From positions 1,496,501 to 1,560,500 of the forward strand of contig JAWKHH010000002.1 of assembly GCA_041394945.1 (NCBI GenBank): a stretch of DNA of 64,000 nucleotides. Reading direction: 5' to 3'. The translations under genes and the position numbers were made by a program. Below, piece by piece: positions 32,442 to 41,655 of this stretch (within the stretch, counting starts at the first letter, position 1; every line of letters begins with the position of its first letter). Under the pieces are notes generated by a model. That model worked only from the letters and a program-made list of their open reading frames with translations. It was not told where the DNA came from and searched no databases. Origin of the DNA: Bryobacteraceae bacterium (GTDB lineage Bacteria; Acidobacteriota; Terriglobia; Bryobacterales; Bryobacteraceae).

Positions 32442-33631
32442 TGCGGGTGAGCCTCGTTCGTGCTTCCGGTTTTGTCGGTGCTGCTTGTTGGGTGGCGTCG
32501 ATTCCCGTGTTCTCGCAGAGCCCGCCCGGACCGCGGCTGGAGCGCGGAGAGTGGGTGGAAACGATCTCCGCGTCTCTTCCGATATCGGCGTCGCTTCGCG
32601 TTGAGACCCGCGGGTCGATTCGGATTCGCGGCGGGGAAACGGGGAGTATCTCGGTCCGCGTACGGCGGCACGTGCGGGCCGCGTCCGAGGCGGAGGCGCG
32701 GCGTCTGCTGGGGCAGTGCGATTTCCGCGCGTGGCGCGGCGGCGAGTCCGCGCAGATCGTTTCGCGGGCTCCGGCTGAATCGCGCGTTTCCGCGGATATT
32801 GAGATCGACTGTCCGCGTGCTTTGGACCGGCTTCGGTTGGACACGGCTTCCGGCAGTCTGGACGTGACCGGCGTTGCGGCCGCTCTGGATGCGGTGACCG
32901 CCGGCGGACCGATACACCTGGACCGTATTGTCGGACCGGTGCGCGTCCGCACTGGCGGCGGCGAGATCGAGGTCGGGGCGATCGGAACGACGCTGGAAGC
33001 GGTGACGGGCGGCGGGCCGATCCGGGTGGCGAAAGTGGGCGGCCTGGCGCGCTTGCGGACCGGCGGTGGACTCATCCAGGTGGCGGAAGCGGGTCCGGTG
33101 GATGCCGCGACGGGGGCGGGCAACATTACGGTGACGCGAGCGGCGGGAGCCGTCTCGGCAAAGACCAACGGCGGTGTGATCCGGGTGGAAGAGGCCGCGG
33201 GCGTCGTCAGCGCCGAGAGCGCCGCCGGGGCGATCGAGGTCAGTTCGGCGGCCGGTGTGCAGTGTCAGGCGATCGCCGGCGGGATACGGCTGCGGGGCGT
33301 TTCCGGTCCGTTGCAGGCGACCACGTCGCTCGGGAGCATCGTGGCGGAGTTTCTCGAGACCCGGGGCGGTTTGGCGGACTCCTTCATCAGCACGGACGGT
33401 GGTGACATTACGATCCTTTTGCCGTCTAATCTGGCAGTGACCGTCGAGGCCTGGAACGATTCGCCGGGCCGGGTCCAACGCATTGTCTCCGAGTTTTCCG
33501 AGATTCGCGTGCAGGCTCCGCAAGCGCGGCCGGGCGCGCGGACGGTGGCTGCCGGTGAACTCAACGGTGGTGGACCGAGGCTTCGGATCGCGGCCTCGGA
33601 GGGCACGATTTACCTGCGTCGGCGGCGCTAG
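32441..33631 (+). CDS. DUF4097-type beta-helix protein, exported
   Basis: 396 residues, with an N-terminal signal peptide (ASGFVGAACWVASIPVFSQ). The body is a chain of short repeats with the recurring pattern TGGGxIxV (RTGGGEIEV, VTGGGPIRV, RTGGGLIQV, KTNGGVIRV), the signature of DUF4097 putative adhesin or LiaF-like beta-helix proteins. It probably sits at the envelope. It overlaps the anti-sigma stop by 1 nt (TGATG), so it is part of the sigma factor operon. Function in stress signalling is inferred only from position. Confidence 0.75.
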   Translation: MRVSLVRASGFVGAACWVASIPVFSQSPPGPRLERGEWVETISASLPISASLRVETRGSIRIRGGETGSISVRVRRHVRAASEAEARRLLGQCDFRAWRGGESAQIVSRAPAESRVSADIEIDCPRALDRLRLDTASGSLDVTGVAAALDAVTAGGPIHLDRIVGPVRVRTGGGEIEVGAIGTTLEAVTGGGPIRVAKVGGLARLRTGGGLIQVAEAGPVDAATGAGNITVTRAAGAVSAKTNGGVIRVEEAAGVVSAESAAGAIEVSSAAGVQCQAIAGGIRLRGVSGPLQATTSLGSIVAEFLETRGGLADSFISTDGGDITILLPSNLAVTVEAWNDSPGRVQRIVSEFSEIRVQAPQARPGARTVAAGELNGGGPRLRIAASEGTIYLRRRR

Positions 33632-33658
33632 GCGCGGCTGGCGGCTGGAGGTTTTACC

Positions 33659-34519
33659 ATGTCTCGAATTCTTGCTTTCGGCCTTGCGCCCGTACTTTGT
33701 TCCGTTGCGTTCACGGCGCCGGCGCCACCCGCGCCGCCTGCACCGCCCGATGTCGCTCGCGTATTTGCCTTCGCGCCCGGATCCGGTAGTTACCTCGGAG
33801 TAAACGTCCAGGAGATCGATTCAGCGCGCGCCAGAGAGTTGAAGTTGAAAGAAGAACGCGGCGTCGAGATTACGATGGTTGCCGATGAGAGTCCGGCGGC
33901 GGCGGCGGGCTTCCGGAAGGGCGACGTGGTGCTTGAATACAACGGCCAGCGGGTGGAGGGCACCGAACAATTCGTGCGCCTCGTCCGCGAAACGCCTTCC
34001 GGACGGCCGGCGCGCGTCGCAGTGTGGCGCGACGGCAAGGAGCAGACGCTTTCCGCCAAGATCGGAAACCGCGCATCCGGTCGCCCGTTTCCCGCCGGTG
34101 AGCTGGTCGTTCCGGAAATCCGGATTCCGGACTTTCCACGGCCGCACATGAGCTGGCGGAGTCAGACGCTTGGCATTGAGGCCGAGACCGTCGACGGGCA
34201 GTTGGCGTCGTTCTTCGGCGTCGAGCGAGGCGTTCTCGTCCGGAACGTGCACACGGGCTCGGCGGCGGAAAAGGCCGGTATCAAAGCCGGTGATGTCGTC
34301 ACCAAGGCTGGCGGGGAGTCCGTCGAGACCCCTTCGGAATTGTCGAGCCGGCTGCGATCGCGGAATAGCGACGCCGCCGCGGAGGCCTCGGCGGTGACGC
34401 TCACTGTGGTGCGGGACCGCAAAGAGATCACGATCCCCGTGACGCCGGACCAGTCGCCCTCCCGCACTCAGCGGCGCGGGCCGGCACGGCGTGTCGTGAT
34501 TGGCGAGGAACGGTTCTAG
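33659..34519 (+). CDS. Exported protein with two PDZ domains
   Basis: 286 residues with a short signal peptide (LAFGLAPVLCSVAFTAPA) and an Ala/Pro-rich spacer. Two PDZ domains follow: the first near residues 42-130 (YLGVNVQEID, then ESPAAAAGFRKGDVVLEYNG) and the second near 175-260 (LASFFGVERGVLVRNVH, then AEKAGIKAGDVVTKAGG). There is no protease domain, so it is a binding or scaffold protein. It lies 27 nt after the DUF4097 gene and is probably the last gene of the sigma-factor operon. Confidence 0.82.
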   Translation: MSRILAFGLAPVLCSVAFTAPAPPAPPAPPDVARVFAFAPGSGSYLGVNVQEIDSARARELKLKEERGVEITMVADESPAAAAGFRKGDVVLEYNGQRVEGTEQFVRLVRETPSGRPARVAVWRDGKEQTLSAKIGNRASGRPFPAGELVVPEIRIPDFPRPHMSWRSQTLGIEAETVDGQLASFFGVERGVLVRNVHTGSAAEKAGIKAGDVVTKAGGESVETPSELSSRLRSRNSDAAAEASAVTLTVVRDRKEITIPVTPDQSPSRTQRRGPARRVVIGEERF

Positions 34520-34547
34520 CTTGGCGGCGGAACCGCGGCGGGCTCGA

Positions 34548-34865
34548 TCACCGCGCCTTGCGTAGGGCGCTGAGCTTGGCGCGGAGCCGCGTTTCGTCCT
34601 CCGACAGTTCCTCCTCGGGCACGGGCAAGTGTGCCCGTGCGGATGCGGTCGCGAGCCCCTCCCGCTTTCTGTCCCGGGTAACCGGCGGTAAGGGATCCAC
34701 GGGAATCCGGATCGCCATACCTCCTGCTGCGCCACGAGGTTCGTGAGTCGTCTCGATCGACCGCCTCAAGCGCGCGACCTCTCTCTGGGTCTCGAGAAAC
34801 AACCCCAGGCACACCGCCAATCCGGTAGCGAGCAAGAGGCCCGAAACTACAATCGCTATTTCCAT
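34548..34865 (-). CDS. Small single-span membrane protein at the end of the flagellar operon
   Basis: 105 residues: one N-terminal membrane helix (IAIVVSGLLLATGLAVCLGLFL), then a charged cytoplasmic region with EEELSEDETRLRAKLSALRK at the end, possibly a coiled coil. The ATG at 34865 is fixed by a strong AAAGGAGG 5 nt upstream. No homology is recognised. It follows fliN and a hairpin on the same strand, so it may be co-transcribed. It could be a motility accessory protein; this is a guess from position. Confidence 0.65.
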   Translation of the reverse strand: MEIAIVVSGLLLATGLAVCLGLFLETQREVARLRRSIETTHEPRGAAGGMAIRIPVDPLPPVTRDRKREGLATASARAHLPVPEEELSEDETRLRAKLSALRKAR

Positions 34866-34882
34866 CTTTTCCTCCTTTTCAA

Positions 34883-34899
34883 GAGCGCAAAGGGCGCTC
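34883..34899 (-). terminator. Hairpin between fliN and the small membrane gene
   Basis: GAGCGC - CCTTT - GCGCTC on the minus strand, a 6-bp stem with a 5-nt loop. It lies just before the AAAGGAGG ribosome site of the downstream gene, so it may weaken read-through or mask translation. Confidence 0.35.
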
Positions 34900-34984
34900 C
34901 GGCGCGACCCCAAAGGGGCGGGAACTCGCGCAGTTTCGCTAACCGGAGGGCGTCCGTCTTGCGCGGTTCCTGAAAAGCGGCCGG

Positions 34985-35929
34985 CTAGTGCAAGGTTCGC
35001 AACCTCTCCCTCTGGCTGACGATTTCCAGTATGCGCACGCCGTAGTTGCCATCGACCACGACCACTTCCGCACGGGCGATGACACAGTTGTTCACAATCA
35101 GTTCAACAGGTTCGGCGACGGCGCGATTCAGCTCTACGATCGATCCCGATGTGAGTTTCACGACTTCCTTTAGCGGCAGGTGGGCTCGACCGAAGGAGAC
35201 AGCCACAGGTAATTCGACGTCGTAGAGCAGTTCGATTGTCTGGTTCGCCGAGCCGCGTCCACGGGCGCCATCCTGGCTGGGCGTTCCGCTCGGCCCGCCG
35301 AACCCACTCATTGCGCCGCCATCGCCCTGCCCGCGCGTCTGGGCGTCGCCGCTGCCGGAGGTTCCTCCATTGATAGGGCTCCCCGGCCCTGTAGTGGCTT
35401 TTTCGGCTGAATCCGCTTGTGCTTGCCCGTTGCCCGCCAAGTCGTGAAAGCTACGAGGCACTTGGATCCCGATCAGCCCGAGCTCTGCGCCGCCGGCCGT
35501 CAGCCGGAACCACTCGACCACGCCGTCTACGGAGGGAAGGGTCGTGATGGCCTTTCCGGACTTGCAGGCGACTTCGCGGCCGAAAACGCCGTGCAAGCTC
35601 GAAGCGACACTGGAAAGCGACTGCTGCAGGATTTCAAGGTAGGTGGCGCGGGAATCGTCAGGTTCCGCGTCGTCGATACCGGCCGCCTTGAGGACCTTCG
35701 AACCGACCGCGGACCAAGTGCCTTCCGGCGAGACCACCGTAACTTCAGAGCCCGGCCCCGCATCGAAGGGTTGGTTCCAGATCAGGTCCCCTTCGGCGGC
35801 GCTCCACGCAAACTCAGCGGGTTCGGACTGAACCGGTTCCCCGCTCATCGCCTCGGCCGACTGCAGAAACTTTTCGGCCCACTCGCGGGTCAGCCACTGG
35901 AAGAAGCTCGCGGGATCAGGCGGGCTCAT
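34985..35929 (-). CDS. fliN: Flagellar motor switch protein FliN, long (FliY-like) form
   Basis: 314 residues, far longer than ordinary FliN (about 130). The C-terminal ~80 residues are a SpoA domain (LYDVELPVAVSFGRAHLPLK, then KLTSGSIVELNR). The preceding part (residues about 60-170) resembles a CheC/FliM-middle-like fold: EILQQSLSSVASSLHGVFGR, then VEWFRLTAGGAELGLIGIQV. A Gly/Ser/Gln-rich linker (about 175-225) joins the two. This layout is FliY-like. It forms part of the C-ring that switches rotation. It is preceded by fliA with a 12-nt gap. Confidence 0.83.
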   Translation of the reverse strand: MSPPDPASFFQWLTREWAEKFLQSAEAMSGEPVQSEPAEFAWSAAEGDLIWNQPFDAGPGSEVTVVSPEGTWSAVGSKVLKAAGIDDAEPDDSRATYLEILQQSLSSVASSLHGVFGREVACKSGKAITTLPSVDGVVEWFRLTAGGAELGLIGIQVPRSFHDLAGNGQAQADSAEKATTGPGSPINGGTSGSGDAQTRGQGDGGAMSGFGGPSGTPSQDGARGRGSANQTIELLYDVELPVAVSFGRAHLPLKEVVKLTSGSIVELNRAVAEPVELIVNNCVIARAEVVVVDGNYGVRILEIVSQRERLRTLH

Positions 35930-35941
35930 CTCTTGGCTCCC

Positions 35942-36685
35942 TTACCGGTTCGCATTTGGCCACTTCTTCGTAAGGAATGACCGGAGCCTGAGGATCGCTT
36001 GCGATTTCAATTGCGAGACGCGGCTCTCATGAAGCTTCACCACGCGGGCGATTTCGCGCAAGGTCAGTTCCTCATGGTAGTAAAGGTTCAGGATGGTCTG
36101 CTCGACGGGAGGCATTTTCTCGATCGCTGCGACGAGAAGCCTTTCGAGTTCGGCGCGTTCCACCACGCGGTTTGGCCACTTTTCGTCGGAATCGGCGATA
36201 TAACGCAACAGGTCTCGCCCGTCATCCTCTCCCGGCGCTCCCTCGAGCCTTCCGAGATTCACGCCCCGAATATCGACCAACCATTCGTGGTACTCTTCCA
36301 TCGACAGTTTCAGTTCGCGGGCGATTTCCTCTTCCGTGGCTCCCCGATGAACACGCTGCTCGACCGCCGCGATGGCCGCCTCCACTTGCTTCGATTTCTT
36401 TCTTTGTTGTCTCGGGGCCCAGTCGAGACCTCGCAGACTGTCCAGAATCGCGCCGCGAATCTTGTATTCCGCGTAAGTTTTCAGTTTGACGTTGTGCTTG
36501 GGATCGAAATGGTCGATCGCCGAGATCAACCCAACTGTTCCCGTTGACACCAGATCTTCCAGATTGACGCTATCGGGGAGCCTCTCGTGGATCCGCCTAG
36601 CGATCAGCCGGACCTGCGGCAAGTGCTCCAGGATGAGACGCTCCCGCCGTTCTACCTCGGGAACATCGGACTCGTATGTCTGCAT
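35942..36685 (-). CDS. fliA: Flagellar RNA polymerase sigma factor FliA (sigma-28)
   Basis: 247 residues. Region 2 contains the LVSTGTVGLISAIDHFDPKH and LKTYAEYKIRGAILDSLRGL segments characteristic of FliA/WhiG. Region 3 is TEEEIARELKLSMEEYHEW, and region 4 is MPPVEQTILNLYYHEELTLR with the helix-turn-helix VKLHESRVSQLKSQAI. It directs transcription of late flagellar genes from promoters like TAAAGTTT-N11-GCCGATAA. One such site lies upstream of flaG in this window. A possible terminator hairpin separates it from flhF. Confidence 0.95.
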   Translation of the reverse strand: MQTYESDVPEVERRERLILEHLPQVRLIARRIHERLPDSVNLEDLVSTGTVGLISAIDHFDPKHNVKLKTYAEYKIRGAILDSLRGLDWAPRQQRKKSKQVEAAIAAVEQRVHRGATEEEIARELKLSMEEYHEWLVDIRGVNLGRLEGAPGEDDGRDLLRYIADSDEKWPNRVVERAELERLLVAAIEKMPPVEQTILNLYYHEELTLREIARVVKLHESRVSQLKSQAILRLRSFLTKKWPNANR

Positions 36686-36777
36686 GAGGCTAGGTCTCCC
36701 CCTGCGCGTGTGCGCGCGGTCTCCGGACTATGTGGAACTCTCCGAGGTCCGGTACGATCGAATGGTTGAATCTGTTC

Positions 36778-36795
36778 CGGCGTCGGCACGCCGGG
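36778..36795 (-). terminator. Hairpin between flhF and fliA
   Basis: CCGGCGT - loop CGGC - ACGCCGG, a 7-bp perfect stem with a 4-nt loop, in the 121-bp gap. It could attenuate fliA transcription from flhF, but no T-run follows. Confidence 0.3.
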
Positions 36796-36806
36796 ACGGC
36801 CGCCCC

Positions 36807-38102
36807 TCAGCCTTGCGGCGCAAGCGCGAGGGTTATGGCTGCCGGTTCTCCGGGCTTTGTCATCAGCTCAGCGATATCCTCCGTGTTCGCATCCCGGATG
36901 CCGTCGGGGACACTCGGACCATCGCATAAGTAAGAGATGGGCAGATTTGTTCTTGCGGCGGCCGTAAATACTCCGCCAAGCCGGCGTGTTTCGTCCAGGT
37001 GAGTAAACAACAGGCGGTCCGGCCGCAGCGCCGAGAAGCTTTCCACGGCATCCATTAGATCGGCGGTTCGCGTCGCCGCCGACAGGACTAAATGTAACTC
37101 CGCGTCCGGAATCAGCGCTAGCGCCTCCTGAATATACTCGAATGTCCGGTTGTCGTAGGCGGCGCATCCAGGCATGTCCACAATTGTGTACTCATTATCA
37201 CTCCCGGTTTGGTGACCGCCTCGGAAAAGCTGCCGGATTTCCTGGCGCGTTGCGCCGAAGGCGAACCGGCTTCCGAGCAACTGAGCGTACCTCCGCAGTT
37301 GCTCGGCGGCCAACGGACGCTTGTTGTCCAGGCTGACCAGACGGAGCGGTTGCCCTTCGGCTGCCGCATAGAGGAAAGCCAGCTTCACGAGCGAAGTCGA
37401 TTTCCCGCTACCGGGCGGGCCAGCGAGGATCGTGATCCGACCGGGGCCGGATTCGCCGCGATGGCAACGAAGCCGGGCGGCGGCGGCGTGAGCAATCGCC
37501 GGTCGGCGGACGGAAGCGGTTCCCTCGGTCCTCCGCGCCTCACGCACAACAAGCGCGGCCAGGGACGGTTCCACATCCTGCTGCCGGAGGCGTAAGCTCC
37601 AGGATGTTCCCGCGTCCGCCTCGTCGGGGGCGCGTCCTTCGTCCGGTTGTCTGCCTCGCACCCGATCATCCGGCCAGGCGATGGCGTCATTCGCTTCGCC
37701 GGCCGAATCGAGGACCAGTTCGGTTACTCCCGTCTCGGGTGATGGCATCCACCTGGCGGCAAGCGAGCGCGAGGAGATCTCTCCGCCGTCGATGCGCCGC
37801 GCCAAGGCCTGCGGTTCCGGGCTGGTATCCAACGGCCCGAGCTGTAGGGGTCCCTGTTCCGCTGCGAAAATCTCGGCCGGCGCGTCCATCGCGGGCGCGG
37901 TTTCGCGGCGGGTTCCCGTGCCGTTTTGCACCGGCGCGGGGCCAGGCGTGGCGGCGAAGACAACCTCGTAGCGGCCGAGCGCGCGAGCTTCAGCCGGCGC
38001 GTCGCGCGAGTATACGAGCATCGCGTCCTCGCCCATTTCCTGGGCGGCAAGAGCCAGTGCGGATTCCACCGTATCGGCAAAGTAGGACTTCAATCGCATC
38101 AT
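36807..38102 (-). CDS. flhF: Flagellar SRP-like GTPase FlhF
   Basis: 431 residues. The N-terminal region (residues 1-170: RLKSYFADTVESALALAAQE, then a variable acidic linker) is followed by a GTPase NG domain: P-loop ILAGPPGSGKSTSLVKLAFL, G3-like DMPGC and G4-like FTHLDETRRLGG. FlhF places the first flagellar basal body at the cell pole, working with FlhG, which is not seen here. G3 is DMPG where most SRP GTPases have DTPG or DTAG, and G4 is THLD instead of TKLD. It follows flhA with a 67-nt gap. Confidence 0.9.
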   Translation of the reverse strand: MMRLKSYFADTVESALALAAQEMGEDAMLVYSRDAPAEARALGRYEVVFAATPGPAPVQNGTGTRRETAPAMDAPAEIFAAEQGPLQLGPLDTSPEPQALARRIDGGEISSRSLAARWMPSPETGVTELVLDSAGEANDAIAWPDDRVRGRQPDEGRAPDEADAGTSWSLRLRQQDVEPSLAALVVREARRTEGTASVRRPAIAHAAAARLRCHRGESGPGRITILAGPPGSGKSTSLVKLAFLYAAAEGQPLRLVSLDNKRPLAAEQLRRYAQLLGSRFAFGATRQEIRQLFRGGHQTGSDNEYTIVDMPGCAAYDNRTFEYIQEALALIPDAELHLVLSAATRTADLMDAVESFSALRPDRLLFTHLDETRRLGGVFTAAARTNLPISYLCDGPSVPDGIRDANTEDIAELMTKPGEPAAITLALAPQG

Positions 38103-38169
38103 GAGTTTCTCCGTTTTCTCCGAGGGCTCAGGCGGACTTTCTCCCGCCGTGGTTTTGTCGCAAGGCCTC

Positions 38170-40335
38170 TCATCCCACTACTCCCCGGGACGTCACGCGA
38201 ACCTCGTCGGGGATTTCGGCGTGCGAGAGCACGGCGACCCCGCGCAGGCTGGATTCGAGGACTTGGCGGAGGAAGTACCGGACGGGCGAGCCAGCCAGAA
38301 TGACGCCGCCGCCGTCTTGGGCGCCGGTTGCCCGGGCGATCCGTTCGACGACTTCCCTCACCTGTTGCGGCGCGAGCTGCAGTTGCGAGGCATGCTCACC
38401 GTGCTCGATGGCCGCCTCAATGGCCTGTTCGACGGACGGGTCCAGGAAGAACGCACTGAGCTGGTTCTGCCGGTCCAGGTACGGCCGGACGATTGTACGC
38501 CGCAGGCTCTGGCGGACAAACTCGGTGAGAAGCACGGCGTTCCGCGTTATCGCGGCGGCTTCGCCAAGGGCCTCGACGATGGAGACTCCATCGCGAATTG
38601 AGACCTGCTCGCGAAGGAGATTCTGGGCGATCCGATGCAGCAATGCAAGCGGGATCAGTTTCGGGATGGCTTCCTCGACCAGTTTCGGATTCTGTTCGGC
38701 GACGCGGTCGACGAGCTTCTTGGCGTCCTGGCGCGAAAACAGCTCGTGAGAGTGGCGGCGGGCGAGTTCGGAGAGGTGCGTGCCGAGCACACTGACCGGG
38801 TCCACGACCGTGAAACCCGCCGCGCGGGCATCCTCGGCCGATACAGAAGGAATCCACCAGGCTTCGAGGCCAAAGGCTGGTTCGCGAGTCGGTGTGCCTT
38901 GGGGCGGCGCTCCCGCCCCACCCGTGTTGATGACCAACTCGGATCCGGGAGGGATCTCGTAGCGCGCGATCTCGATTCCCTTGAGCGATATCGCGTACTC
39001 ACCGGCCTTGAGTCCAAGGTTATCGGCCAGACGTACCGGAGGCAGAACGAATCCCAGCTCGCCCGCCAGCTGCTTCCGGATGCCACCGATGCGGCGCAGC
39101 AGCGGAGAGCCCGGTCCTCCTTCGACCAGGCGTACCAGCCCGAGCCCGACCTCAATGGCGAGCGGCTCCACACGAAGCATCTGCTCGATGTTGTCGCGTT
39201 CGGTCGGCGGCGCCTTCGCGGCCGGCGCCGCCGTCTCGGCTTCTCGCCGGCTGCGGTTCAACCGCGAGGCTCCGCCCGCCGAGGCGGCGGCGAGGGCGAG
39301 GAAGGGAACGGAGGGGAGGCCGGGAAACATCGCCATCAAGGTGAGGACGCCGGCCGCCATCCACAACGGCTGCGGATCGCCGAGGATCTGGCGGCGCACG
39401 TCGATTCCGAGCCTGGCGTCGGAGCTGGCGCGGGTGACGATGAGGCCCCCCGTAATGGAAATCATCAGAGCGGGAATGACCGTGACGAGACCGTCCCCGA
39501 TGGTCAGTACGGTGTAAGTTTCCAGGGCCCGGCGCAAATCCATGTCGTACTGCAGGACGCCGATGAGGAAACCCGCGATGATGTTGATTCCGGTGATGAG
39601 GATACTCGCCACCGCGTCGCGCTGGGTGAACCTCGATGCGCCGTCCATGGCGCCGTAGAATTCGGCCTCGCCGGCCAGTTCCTTACGGCGCCTTCTGGCT
39701 TCGGATTCATCAATGAGCCCGGCGTTCAGGTCGGAGTCGATCGACATCTGTTTGCCAGGTAGGGCGTCGAGAGTGAATCGAGCCGTGACCTCGGAGATCC
39801 GCACCGCGCCGTGATTGATGACCACGTACTGAATCGCGATCAGCACCAGGAATATCACGGCGCCGATGATATAGTTTCCTCCGACGACGAAGCTGCCGAA
39901 GGCTTCGATAACGTGCCCGGCGGCCGCGGTGCCGACATTGCCCTCGAGCAGAATGAGCCGGGAGGAGCTGATGTTGAGCGCCAGCCGGAATAGCGTGAGG
40001 AGCAGCAGCGTCGTCGGGAACACGCTGAACTCGACCGGTTTCGTGATCGACATCCCGACGAGTAGGACCACCACCGACACCGCGACGTTGAGCGCGATGA
40101 GAAGGTCGAGCGCGAATGAGGGAAGCGGCACGATCATCGCGAGGACAATGCCCAGCACTGCGACCGGTACGCCTAACTCTGTCCAAGGCAAATTTCGTGC
40201 TGTCCGGCTGAGGAGACCGCCAGGCATCCCGGTGGGTGCCGCCGCGCCCGTGGTCTTCGGCATTCCTCCGGCCGCGGGGATGGGTGGAGGAGCGAGCGCG
40301 CTCGCCGACGCCAGCGGCGTGGTCGGAGTGCTCAT
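38170..40335 (-). CDS. flhA: Flagellar type III export gate protein FlhA
   Basis: 721 residues. After a Pro/Ala-rich start, about eight membrane segments carry the FHIPEP-family signature region LPGKQMSIDSDLNAGLIDES. The cytoplasmic C-terminal domain begins near residue 390. Its conserved marks include the LGLKAGEYAISLKGIEIARY region and LRRTIVRPYLDRQNQLSAF. FlhA forms the nonameric ring that converts the proton gradient and docks chaperone-substrate pairs. It is preceded by flhB with a 178-nt gap that has no supported gene. Confidence 0.95.
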   Translation of the reverse strand: MSTPTTPLASASALAPPPIPAAGGMPKTTGAAAPTGMPGGLLSRTARNLPWTELGVPVAVLGIVLAMIVPLPSFALDLLIALNVAVSVVVLLVGMSITKPVEFSVFPTTLLLLTLFRLALNISSSRLILLEGNVGTAAAGHVIEAFGSFVVGGNYIIGAVIFLVLIAIQYVVINHGAVRISEVTARFTLDALPGKQMSIDSDLNAGLIDESEARRRRKELAGEAEFYGAMDGASRFTQRDAVASILITGINIIAGFLIGVLQYDMDLRRALETYTVLTIGDGLVTVIPALMISITGGLIVTRASSDARLGIDVRRQILGDPQPLWMAAGVLTLMAMFPGLPSVPFLALAAASAGGASRLNRSRREAETAAPAAKAPPTERDNIEQMLRVEPLAIEVGLGLVRLVEGGPGSPLLRRIGGIRKQLAGELGFVLPPVRLADNLGLKAGEYAISLKGIEIARYEIPPGSELVINTGGAGAPPQGTPTREPAFGLEAWWIPSVSAEDARAAGFTVVDPVSVLGTHLSELARRHSHELFSRQDAKKLVDRVAEQNPKLVEEAIPKLIPLALLHRIAQNLLREQVSIRDGVSIVEALGEAAAITRNAVLLTEFVRQSLRRTIVRPYLDRQNQLSAFFLDPSVEQAIEAAIEHGEHASQLQLAPQQVREVVERIARATGAQDGGGVILAGSPVRYFLRQVLESSLRGVAVLSHAEIPDEVRVTSRGVVG

Positions 40336-40513
40336 GCCCGATCCTTCCTGTGTCGCCGGGCCGGCGCGCCGGTCCTAGGCGGCCGGCTCCGGGGCCTAAG
40401 CGTCGACGCCGGCGACAGAACGCGATTCTCCGCCGAAAGTCGCCTGGAAGGAATCGTGGTTCCGGCGCCATTGACTCCGCCGTCGTCGCCGACCAGGCGC
40501 TCCCGGAACACGC

Positions 40514-41593
40514 CTAGGGTCTGGCTCCGGTCCATCCTCCCGAGTGAGCTCGCATCAGCCGGTGAATGTAGGCTAGGACCTCTGCCACTGCCCGGTAGAG
40601 CGAAGGCGGTATCTCCTGGCCGACGTGGGCGGCTTTGTAGAGCGCTTGGGCAAGCGGCGGGTTCTCGACGATCGGGATCTGCTGCCGCAGCGCCCGTTCG
40701 CGAATTCGCAGGGCGAGGTAGTTTCGGCCTTTGGCGACGACCTTGGGGGCCGGCATCTCTCCTGGCTCGTAGCGCAAGGCAACCGCGTAGTGAGTCGGGT
40801 TGACGATAACGGCTGTCGCGGTGTCGACATCGCTCATCATCCGGCGCCGCGAGAACTCGCGCATCATGCGGCGGATTTTCTGTTTGGCGTGGGGGTTGCC
40901 CTCGCTTTCCTTCGCCTCGTCGCGGATTTCCTGCTTCGACATTTTCATCTCGGTGTTCCAACGGCGGTACTGCCTGACCCAGTCCCAAACACCCACGACG
41001 ATGAACAGCAACGCCGCCTTCCACAGGATCTGGTCGACGGCTTGGGCGATGGCGCCCGTTCCCGACGCCAGGTCCGACCACGGGAGCCGGGAGAACCGGG
41101 CTGGCCAGCTCGACCAGATCCACCAAAGGCCGGCGCCGAAAAGCGGAAGCACGCCTACGGCGACGGCCAGCTTGCCGAGATTTTCTCCAGGCATCGCCTG
41201 CAGGCGACTGGCCGGATTGAGCCGGCCGAGGTCCGGGGCCAGCCGCGTCGTGGATAGCCCGAATCGGGTCGTCGCCATTTGCGCGGCCAGGCCCGAGAGC
41301 CAAACCGCACCAGCGGCGGCGACCAGCGGGATGCCGAGATCGGCGGCGATCCGCAGGCCGAGGCGTTCGACCGCGGAGGGACTCCAGCTCCGTAGGAACG
41401 CCATTTCGAGGAGGCCGCGGAAGAGCCTCCGGACGGCTGGGAACCACTGGGTGGAATAGCTCGATAGCAGGCTCAGAAACACTACGAACTGCGCGGCCGC
41501 CACCAACTCCCGTGAGGTGACATAGCGGCCCTCGTCCCTGGCCTTCTGCCGGCGTCTGGGTGTCGGTTGTTCGGTCTTGTCGTGGTTGGACAT
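40514..41593 (-). CDS. flhB: Flagellar export switch protein FlhB
   Basis: 359 residues. It begins EQPTPRRRQKARDEGRYVTSRE, the family N-terminus, then about four membrane segments. The cytoplasmic domain holds the autocleavage site NPTH in VIVNPTHYAVALRYE. It switches the export apparatus from rod/hook to filament substrates after cleavage between Asn and Pro, guided by FliK. It follows fliR on the same strand with a 62-nt gap. Confidence 0.95.
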   Translation of the reverse strand: MSNHDKTEQPTPRRRQKARDEGRYVTSRELVAAAQFVVFLSLLSSYSTQWFPAVRRLFRGLLEMAFLRSWSPSAVERLGLRIAADLGIPLVAAAGAVWLSGLAAQMATTRFGLSTTRLAPDLGRLNPASRLQAMPGENLGKLAVAVGVLPLFGAGLWWIWSSWPARFSRLPWSDLASGTGAIAQAVDQILWKAALLFIVVGVWDWVRQYRRWNTEMKMSKQEIRDEAKESEGNPHAKQKIRRMMREFSRRRMMSDVDTATAVIVNPTHYAVALRYEPGEMPAPKVVAKGRNYLALRIRERALRQQIPIVENPPLAQALYKAAHVGQEIPPSLYRAVAEVLAYIHRLMRAHSGGWTGARP

Positions 41594-41655
41594 CGGCCCA
41601 CCATCCTTGCCGTAGCGTCGGTTTGCCCTGCGTCTGGCGTATCATCGATTTCCTC

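Noticed and set aside
40336..40513. Possible small gene between flhB and flhA
   Set aside because: Only short Arg-rich frames occur, with no ribosome site or family match; treated as intergenic with GC-rich palindromes.
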